Below, one piece after another: positions 55,640-64,000 of a DNA stretch of 64,000 bases (position 1 is the stretch's first letter; each line of letters starts with the position of its first letter). Below the pieces are notes generated by a model, which did not search any database, had not been told where the DNA came from, and saw nothing but the letters and a program-made list of their open reading frames with translations. The translations under genes were made by a program, and so were the position numbers. The DNA is from Sindora glabra (taxonomy: Eukaryota > Streptophyta > Magnoliopsida > Fabales > Fabaceae), in the NCBI GenBank assembly GCA_020226215.1, contig CM035229.1:79067343-79131342 (forward strand). Reading direction: 5' to 3'.

Positions 55640-58391
55640 TCAGTTAGATTGACAGGTCGCGCGGTTGTGCTCGGGTTATCGACATAATCCACATCTCAGA
55701 GGTTTCGACGGACTTTCTCTCTAACTATTTTGTTCCTGATTCATGTGGAATGTGGTCGCTCGATGAGATGCATTTATGCTAGATCCAACACCAGTGTTAG
55801 TCCGTCCAATGCTGGCCAATGCTCCATGCCTCCAATTAGGCAGAACTCACTTCTATAAGCCTTTAGCATTGTCTCCAATTGGAATACAGGATTGACATAC
55901 TGTAGAGCATCCACTGCGACCTTGGCACATGCTGCAAAAATATGTTGACAAAGCCAATGCTCTACTTGAAATTCACCACAATCACATGTTCAATCGGACA
56001 GGCTTACCTTAGACGTTCGATCAAACTATTCCCACGTCGAGTCATACGGTTCATCTACCTTAAATAGCGATCCAAGTTGGTCAAAGCGACAGACATGACA
56101 GGTAGATGCTTTCCTGATGCATCCTTGAGTCTTTTTTTGGATATCTTCGTTGAACACCTCACCTGCTTGTAATTGTGCAACAATGATCTTTGCTCGAGTA
56201 ACAAAGTATGCATTTTTGCAATGCAGTGTTGCTCAAACTAACCCAGTGATCGATAGAAACTTAACCCCTTTGAAGATACTGTTCACACACTTCGCCAAGT
56301 TAGTGGTCATATGGCCCTAACGTTGCCTTTCATCGTCATACGCACAACTCCATTGATTTTTTGGGATGTTAGCAATTCAATTAACGGCTCTTGGGTGCAA
56401 CTGATGTAGTTCATCCAACTTATTTTGCACAGCATGTTGCTCATACTAGTAACCTGTACCATCCACCAGTGTGATTGAATAAATAATAATCATAATAAGC
56501 AATGACAATTAATGATATCAATATAAGTAAAATGCACTAATGTTAGTAAATAATTTTTCAACCATGATATCCTAAATGTTGAGTTTATGTTACTGGCAAT
56601 GTCTCGTAGGCAAAACACATAATAAGCATAAGGGGGTTGCCACTTTACACATGGATCTGTAATGGCAGCTAGTATTTCAAAATGTCTATCTAATATCAAA
56701 CAAATACCTTGTCTGCCCTGGGTGACACGACGTCAAAGGTTTGATAAGAACCAAGCCCATGTCTCATATGTTTTCCTTTCCACCACGGCAAATGCAAGAG
56801 GCACAATTTTTCTATCCCCATCTTGAGACGTTGCGATAAGCAGCACCCTCTTATATTTTCCATACAAAAAAGTACCATCTACTTGGACTATCAGCTTCAG
56901 ATAGTTAAATGCCTCGATGCATGGCTTGAAGGTCCAAAACATTCGATGAAACATTGCGACTAGCTCATCATTAGAACTGCTCGGTAGGCATTCTCTACTA
57001 ATAACCTCAAAATAAGACCCAGGATTGAAGTTCTATACTACCGCCAGTCACCTCGGCAATATAGAATACGACTTCTCCTAATTCCTAAAGGCGAGAGCGA
57101 TGGCTCGCTGTTTACCCTTTCACACCTTCTTGTAGGAGATAGAATACCTAAAAATATTGTGGATCCGCTTAATGACTTCTTGGATTGACACATTTAGGTT
57201 TTCAGTCACCATGGCCACGATGTACGATGAAATAACTTCTGTGTCCAGTTTTGGATGGCCTCGAGAAAGAGAAGCAGATACACACGAGTGAGGCCCATTC
57301 TATTTAGATATCTGCCGATGATTCTCTCTTAGCTTATGGCATGCTCTAACCCTCCAATTGCATTGTACGCCATAATGAGGGCATTGATATTCTTCATATT
57401 TGGCTGAAGAGTAGTGCACACAAAATATGTGGTGGTTCTAAATGGAGTATATCTTCATTGCACGCCAAAATGACTTCTGGTCCACGTATTGCAAACCCAC
57501 ATATAGCTCCTAGTTGTCATTTATATTCATGTCATCTCCCTCTACAGGGTAATCATCACTCACAGCGGCTTCTACATTTACTCGGGAAAAAAAGCCAATA
57601 GTCAATTCCATATATCGGTTGACAGGAGTTGTTAGGAGTGTATCTGTAATGTCTTCTCCACCATCATCATCATCATAATTGTCATCATCACCACCAAACT
57701 CCTCACGAACATCATCATAAGCATCCTCTTATTCAAATTCATGCATTATATCCTTTGTTCCCTCTAGGGAAGAGGGTTATTGAATTAAACCATAATGGGG
57801 CCATGAAAAACATGGCTCGGGAGCATAGTCGGCATTAAAGGTGTCAAATGGCTGCCCATATTCATTTTGACTATTCATTCCAATAAGGTAAGGATTGTAA
57901 TTTGATGGCCCTTCATTAAAGCTGTAAAGCAGGCTGCTGGACGGTTGTGTGCATGGTTCTGTCAATGGACCACAATCATCAACTGGCTGACTTGCGATGT
58001 TCAAGTCAAGTTCCCTAGTTGAGACGTATGCATACAATTATGGGCAGGACAACTGAGTGGGAAATCGTGCATTCGCTTCCCACATTCATTGAATGTCATC
58101 ATCATCTTCTAATATACATGCCTTGTACCACGTCAGATTTAACAAAAGCGGATGCCTATACACCAGCTCAATTATAACTTGATTTTCATCAAGTCATAGT
58201 TTTCGCCTAACCGCATTTTTTAGTTCAATCAAGGTGATATCTAAATTAATTCTTATGACTTTCACCTTATGATACTTAAATGTGTCACCCTCGGCCGACT
58301 CATAAATTTCTCCATTCGAATAAATACAAATATTTGCCTCCTTACAACTCATCTTATTCCCTACCATAGTCAAATTTACATGACACTTCAA
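55640..58391 (-). pseudogene. MULE 2 transposase (MuDR/MURA type), degenerate
   Basis: The PB1-like start ICIYSNGEIYES...LIELKNAVRRKL (58391-58194) continues in the same frame through TGA, TGA and TAA stops to LYAYVSTRELDLN and an acidic linker (57720-57640). A zinc-binding region (YEEYQCPHYGVQCNWRVRAC) and GPHSCVSASLS follow near 57300. The DDE core at 56954-56733 reads VDGTFLYGKYKRVLLIATSQDGD then LAFAVVERKTYETWAWFL: the first catalytic Asp is kept. LILDRHFEILAAI (near 56690) keeps the second. Then TGLV, the SWIM finger (CDCGEFQVEHWLCQH, near 55985) and a CCHC knuckle (CGLCR*PEHNRATC, near 55680) to TGA at 55642. It has several stops and at least one frame change after the DDE core. Confidence 0.9.
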
Positions 58392-58399
58392 GAATCAGA

Positions 58400-60700
58400 A
58401 TTACACAATAAAAAAGAGCTCCATAGTTACAAAAATAGCTACAACTAACTGTTACTACACACATGCTCATATTTATTTCAATCTCAGTAATTAATTATTA
58501 AATCATCATTACTGTAATATTACATATTTATTAGAATTATTTGTGAATATTTACTTGCAAGTTTAACTAAGGTTCAATTATGACATTTAAATTTTATGTT
58601 ATTAAGTATACTAGCACAATTATACAAAGAAGGATTGTGAATAAGTTTCTCGTAAAATATATAGCTTAAAATATCATTTTCCACAATATTATGTGTATTA
58701 TAATATTTTCCAACGCCAATAGGTTAACAAAGATGAATCCTAGTAATACATATTTTAGGATTCATCTATAGTAATTTCTAAATAATATATATTCTGTGTA
58801 AATAATTTTTTATAAATCAAATTGTATCATATTATGAAAATAATTTACTAATAAAATATTTATTTTAGTGATGTAAATTTTATCATAATTTCATGTTTAA
58901 TTAAATATTTTTATGAGTATATACATCATACTATGATAAAATATTGTTTAAATTTTTAATTTTATAACTTAAATCTCCCATCTAATAAGTTTATAAGAAA
59001 ATAAGTGAAAATCTAGTATTTATTAAAATTTTAATCATTCTAACAATCTTTTCATAGTTATTAATTTTATTGTATTATGTATATTACAATATTATGAAAG
59101 TTAATATATAATTATTAATTATTATTTAAAATCTTGAATAATTAGTATCAAAGTAACTTTCAAAATGTGAATAATAAATCAAATATAAGTTAAGTCAAAT
59201 TTACTAATAAAACACAAATAGGGAAAGTAAATTATAAATAAGTAAAACTTAAAAAAATAATGTAAAATTGAACTAAAAAATAATATTTAATTCTAATATC
59301 GTAAATGAATCACGAAGGGTGGCCCATGTGATTTGTGGAACATAGGGTCCCCCTCCCCGTTATCAACACTTTTTAAAAAGAAAAAAAAATTTAAGTGTCT
59401 TGTGAAATAATTTTTAATATGTAGTAGAATGAGAAATTATTTTCCTGCGGCACGTACTACGATCAAAAAACCCAATATAGCAACTACTATAATAATAATT
59501 ATAAGTTAAGTTTTATTTTTTCTATTTTAATTTACTCAGATATAAAAGTTAATTTTAATATAAATAAAAATTTACAATATACTCATATCATAATAATAAA
59601 AAAATTTAAATAATATCAGCATATTAAAATAATAATTCATTCAGCCTTTTTTGTTCTAAAATATTATTTTAAGGTTCAAAAAGTTAGAATTAATATATTA
59701 CACTTTTATTATTTTCTCTCTTACTTTTAGCCTAAACCCTATATTATTTCAATTATTTCTAGATTACCTTATCTTAAATGTGCAATATTTGTCTTAATTA
59801 TATAATTATTTATTCTTAATCAAAATAATTTTATAAAAATTAATTTTATTATAAATAAAAACTAATAACATACTCAGATATTATAATAATACCGAAAAAT
59901 ATAAACAATATAAGCATATTAAAACAACAACTCCTTCAGCATTTTTTATAATATTATTTTAAAGGTTAATAACTTAAAGATATTATTGTATATTTTTAAT
60001 TTTTTCTTCATTACTTTTAGGCCAGCACCTACATTATATGAATTACTTGTAAATTACCTTAGTTTATTTATGTAATATTTGTCTTAATTAAATAATTATT
60101 TATTCTTAATCAAAATAAAATTACATATATTTTAATAGCTATTCTTGATTAAATTAAAATTTATGATTTGTAAACATATTTTAAAAATCTCAAAGTATAA
60201 CATTTTACCTTCAACTAATATTTCTTAAAAATAATTTTATATTAATGAGTCTTACTATTTTTTTAAAAATCTGTAAGTATTTGGATTTTTTATTTTCTTT
60301 TTTAATAATGCCCAACCTATAATATTTAATAACTAAAATCATAATGATTTGCTCAACATGCATAAAATCTAATCATACTAGCAACATAATAATATACTCA
60401 AAAATTAAAATAATAATAAAAATTTAAATAATAAAAGTTGATTAAAATAATATACACAAGCATAATAATAAAAATAAATTAAAACAGGATAAATACCATA
60501 ACATTTTGTTCACGTTTATTAATTTCAACATAGTCATAAATACATAATCAAATAAAATAATCATAATTTAGTTATAATGCCTACTAATAATGTCAATTAT
60601 AATGAAGGAATGCTTGTAAAAAATATTACTAAACAAATATAATACTTTCATGTGACCTAAAAATATTAAATAATATAACTAACAATTTCTATTCTTCTAA
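58400..60700 (-). other. AT-rich leader intron / right arm of MULE 2
   Basis: No open frames. It contains the inverted arm match (59035-59155) and a 291-bp tandem duplication (59540-60120). By position it is the intron between the leader exon and the transposase start, as in MULE 1. Confidence 0.5.
59540..60120. repeat. 291-bp tandem duplication in the MULE 2 right arm
   Basis: 'tatttattcttaatcaaaat' occurs at 59808 and 60099. The units share 'catattaaaa', 'ttcagc' and 'tgtcttaatta' words in order. Confidence 0.8.
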
Positions 60701-60710
60701 ATAATCTTAC

Positions 60711-60806
60711 TTGTATAACGAACTCCCTAAATAATACAACTGCTGTTGAAGATCTGATTTTGGATTGTTGGTGGAAAGAAATTGTTGTTGGGGAGAAGTT
60801 CTTTTA
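60711..60806 (-). promoter_or_regulatory. TATA box and leader exon of the MULE 2 transposase gene
   Basis: On the minus strand, TTCTATAAAAG (about 60806-60796) is followed by a CA/CT-rich leader and a donor ACAA|GTAAGATT near 60711. This is the same arrangement as the promoter and leader exon of MULE 1. Confidence 0.5.
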
Positions 60807-61049
60807 TAGAAGAGCTACTAGGAAGATGATTTTTTAGTGCATGAATGGCTGCTGGAAAAGAATTTTTTAGGGCATGAGTGTGTGAATAGTTGGGAAGGGG
60901 GTTTTTGTGGTGAGTGCAAAGGTCACAGGACACATAGTAGCACAACACGTGGCGGCGCGGGGTGCCTAGCCCAATCATGGGGGAGCATGTCTCCTAACAT
61001 GTGGCAGCACGAAGCGGCTTGGGATGGGCTTCGGGGACGCATGGAGGGC

Positions 61050-61187
61050 TAGGCGTGATGCATCGGTCACGTTGATGGTCTGAGCGTGATCAATTCTGAT
61101 CACATGCTCTGGCCCAACGTGATCGGTCTGATCACGTTCGATCAGACAACGTGATTAAGCCTGATCACGCGCAACCCATCAACGTGA
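61050..61187. repeat. Subterminal cluster of TGATCACG / CGTGATCA motifs
   Basis: Nine full or near copies of CGTGATCA or its complement lie within 140 bases (for example gcgtgatca near 61084, tgatcacgtt near 61129, tgatcacgcg near 61161, acgtgatcc near 61182), in alternating orientation and with CAACG/CAGACAACG spacers. The cluster sits between the terminal repeat and the leader promoter, as the GGCGCC cluster does in MULE 1. Confidence 0.88.
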
Positions 61188-61298
61188 TCCAACTTTTTAA
61201 AATTAAAAAAAAATACCTTTAAGCATCTGGGGCAATAATAATTGCGGCGCAGGGTTTTAGTCTTTTTTTTTCAAAGACTAGTATAATAGTCAAAAAGC

Positions 61299-62550
61299 CT
61301 TCAGTCATAAAATTTTCCTGTCTTTTTCAATGTTTTCTATTACGAGGAAAAAAATCAAGGGTAAATTACGGAATTTTCATATATACTTTTATTTATTTAT
61401 GGTCTATCACTCATGTGTGTTTGAAATTTTTTATATTTATATACATATATTCTTATTAATTTCGTGAAAGATTTTATACTTTTCATTAAAAATTATAACT
61501 ACTAAATGAGAAAGATTTTAAACTATTTTTATGTAATTTTTTATATTTAATACAAATAAAATACTTATATTATTGTATAAAGATTATAACTTTTATGATA
61601 GTTATATTAAATTTTGATAAAAATTTCATGCAATTTTTAAATGCGCATTAAAGCAAAATCTTATATTTATTTTCTAAATTATGAAAATTAACAACAATAT
61701 ATGGATTTGACTTATGTCTAAGTGATATGCACGCAACATTATGGTAAAATCTGTAATTTCATTTAACCATTGTTAGTCTTAACAATATAATAAAAATGAT
61801 ATAGCATCAAAATTTTTATATTTATCAGATTAAATTTTATAAATTTATTTATTATTTTTTATTTAATAATAATTTTTAATTTATATTTAAATTTTAATTT
61901 TAGATCTCATTATTAATACATATATATATATATATACAATTATTACAAATTTAATGACATTAATTTTAGGGTAAATTATATTTATTTATTGAGTTTTAAT
62001 TTAATTTTATTTGCATATTTTTATTTTTTAAAAATATACATTCATTTGCTTCAATTTTTTTTCGAGAAGAAAAGGTGAATGAATGTAAGAAATAAAAAAC
62101 AAAGATAAATATATATGGAAAAATAATGTATATTTCTTAAAATAAAAAATATATAAGTATAAGAACAAAATACATGAACATTCTTTTAGTTTAAAAATAT
62201 GCATGTTACTCCATTTACTATTCTACTATTAGGAGTACTCCCTCAAATTCTTTAATTTTTTTATATCATTATAAATATAATTATTAAATTACAAAATTAT
62301 CCTTATACTCGAGCTAAAAATTGAAGAACACATTCTTCTTTCAACTAGGGTTCATAATGTGCGATCTTTCTTTCTCTTTGGTAGAAACTCCTCTCAAATC
62401 TATTAAAATGTTAAATTGATCTTTATTAGTCTAAAGAGAAGTTACAATCTCCATCTTACTGATAAGTTCCTTTTTCATTAATCATAATTTTTTATTTCAT
62501 TTTGAATTATAGTTATACGTTGTTTTTGTTTTGTAGTCTTTGATTTATGT
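61299..62550. other. AT-rich spacer
   Basis: No gene seen. It includes a short (TA)n run near 61918-61936 and homopolymer stretches. Confidence 0.4.
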
Positions 62551-62590
62551 CTTTGCAATCTCCATGTATTTATGTATGGAGATTGCAAAG
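62551..62590. repeat. 40-bp near-perfect palindrome
   Basis: ctttgcaatctccat is followed by a 10-base centre and atggagattgcaaag, giving 15-base perfect arms that would form a stable hairpin in RNA or single-stranded DNA. No reading frame spans it. Confidence 0.9.
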
Positions 62591-63460
62591 CCTAAGCAAT
62601 GCCTTGAATGCTAATAGAGGAACATTTGCTTAGTGGCATGTTCACACTCATGATAGTCAAAATGATGATGTACGAGAAAAAGAAGATGGCCATGAACTTA
62701 GCAATCCTAGTTTTGTAAAAGAACCATGACTTAAGCTCCCTTAGCTCGAACAATGGAGATAATGGTGGCTCTTTTTAGTCCTTGTTAACATGAGCTTATA
62801 TGCCTAGTAGCTCCTTTTATGTGAACTTATTTACTCCCAGCTTCACATCATCCTTTCCATCCATGCTTGTTTATTCTTAGTTAACTTATTTTGTTTCTTG
62901 CTCTCTAAAAAAAAAAAGTTAACTACTTTCTCCAAACTATCTCTAAAAGCAAGAATATGTGGTTAGGAAAGGCAAAGAATAAAGTGATTATATACTAGAA
63001 ATTAGGAACTTCATCATATGCCTTTCATTATAAAATAACCAATTATTTGTTGAAAAGTTCAAAATAACAAATCATTTGCCTTTTAAATTAGTGCGAAAAA
63101 GTTACTAAAATCAGCTAAATATCAACGTGGTCTATAATAGAGGGACAACAAGTCTTAAATATCTCATTTTGCAATCCCATATCTTATTATCAAAAGTTAA
63201 GGCATTTATATGATTAAGAAAATAGTACTATACTGAAGTTAGGACGAAAAGTTAACAGTTATTGCTATAATTAAAAGTATCATCAAATATCATATATGAA
63301 TGAGAATAAACTATCTTTTTGTTATGATTCATGTTGCATTTGATAAAAGTGGAATTAAATAAAATGAAAGTAAATAAATTTCTTTTACTTTGAATGATTT
63401 GTTTAGTTGTAAAACTTATTATATTTTTAGTGTGTTATTTAAGATTTCAAAATAAAGGTT
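62591..63460. other. Spacer of mixed composition
   Basis: No recognised gene. Short gene-like strings occur around 62600-62800, but with stops in all frames. Confidence 0.3.
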
Positions 63461-63479
63461 TTCCTTTCTTTCTATATCG

Positions 63480-64000
63480 GATACAATGACAAGCAATTTG
63501 TCATTGACTACATTGATCTAAATAGGTAGAACTATATTGATCTTATAGATGACATACACAGATGGGTGTTAATTGACATTCCCACTAGTAAAAGTGTGAC
63601 CTTCATTGTAAAATGCACTTTTTCTAACAACAAATAGTCATTTAAGGTATACACTAATAATGATGTATATATTCAATATACGTGTTAGTGTGACTGAAAT
63701 TTACTTATAAGTTACTGATGTTCTAATAGCTACACCTATTTGTATTGACAAAAAGGAGCCTTCCAAGTTTGCTACTTCCCCTACCCTAAACTTACATGTT
63801 GAAACAAATGTGCATTTAAGTGAAGACATGAATAACGTGAATAAGGAAGAAAGTAATGATGAATGGCAAGAGAGTTACACAAAGACCAATGTGAGGATAA
63901 GGTAAAAGTGAATCTTTACATGCTAATAATGATAATGAAGATGTAGATTATTATACAGAAGCATTAAATGGTGAAAAGATTAGTTAAGGCAACTCTAAGA
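63480..64000 (+). pseudogene. Possible start of a third MULE transposase, cut by window edge
   Basis: One frame reads DKQFVIDYIDLNR*NYIDL, then HRWVLIDI, VTFIVKCTFSNNK and VYTNNDVYIQY, the pattern of the PB1-like N-terminus of MuDR transposases (a hydrophobic stretch, 'KC', then 'TND-DV'). An acidic Asn/Asp/Glu-rich stretch follows to the window end. TAG stops stand where Gln or Trp would be expected. Weak similarity from reading alone. Confidence 0.3.

Larger units (their letters stand above)
50950..61298 (-). mobile_element. MULE 2: Mutator-like element carrying transposase and PMD gene
   Basis: About 10.35 kb. The ends are inverted copies: GCTTTTTGACC at 50950 and, reversed, GCTTTTTGACT ending at 61298. 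They are followed on both sides by A/T runs and then by GTGATCAC-type words (51051 on the left; a dense cluster at 61050-61185 on the right). Deeper, 52619-52730 matches the reverse complement of about 59035-59155 closely, so the inverted arms are long. On the minus strand, in order: leader promoter and exon (about 60800-60710), AT-rich leader intron, transposase (58391-55640), PMD (55445-53892). No 9-bp duplication was recognised at the flanks. The gene order is the same as in MULE 1. Confidence 0.75.

Noticed and set aside
60727..60978. 83-codon minus-strand open frame
   Set aside because: Lies over the predicted TATA box and leader of MULE 2; likely untranslated sequence.

Overview
The window is nuclear DNA from a flowering plant, most likely a eudicot. 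Genes have many short introns with GT-AG borders, the intergenic DNA is very AT-rich, and nested LTR retrotransposons, Mutator-like (MULE) DNA transposons and plant mobile domain (PMD) genes are present. I see no rRNA, tRNA or CRISPR array. Only three loci look like intact host genes; most of the rest is transposon-derived.

Layout. 1-3.8 kb: diverged LTR-like repeats, one nested beside another. 3.8-7.5 kb: a non-autonomous LTR retrotransposon (4097-6853) inside sequence that still looks like exon remnants. 7.6-13.3 kb, minus strand: a tandem pair of TIC32/retinol-dehydrogenase-like short-chain dehydrogenase (SDR) genes. The one at 10883-13313 is intact (8 exons, 312 aa); the one at 7655-10122 is a pseudogene lacking exons 4-6. 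13.9-25.0 kb: a MULE with a transposase gene, an inserted 912-bp foldback element and a PMD gene, bounded by ends rich in GGCGCC. 25.8-41.8 kb: a degenerate Ty1/copia element split by a minus-strand Ty3/gypsy element (about 27984-38240). 42.3-43.0 kb: a tandem repeat related to one in the SDR intron. 44.5-48.5 kb, plus strand: a complete 9-exon SKP1-like protein 21 gene. 49.7-50.5 kb, minus strand and convergent with it: an intronless multi-pass membrane protein gene. 50.95-61.3 kb: a second MULE, minus strand, again carrying a transposase followed by a PMD gene and ending in a cluster of TGATCACG motifs. 61.3-64.0 kb: AT-rich sequence, a 40-bp palindrome and a possible third MULE transposase start cut by the window edge.

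The most interesting point is that two clearly different MULEs have the same plan. A promoter and short leader exon lie in the terminal repeat, followed by a long AT-rich leader intron, then a MuDR-type transposase (PB1-like start, DDE core, SWIM finger, CCHC knuckle), then a PMD gene on the same strand a few hundred bases downstream. Each also has its own short palindromic word repeated many times near the end. This suggests a two-gene mobile system in which PMD is a regular partner of the transposase, with element-specific subterminal binding sites. Both copies are dead. In the first, the transposase reading frame is broken only by five stop codons, each one transition away from a sense codon, which fits decay of methylated cytosines rather than random loss.
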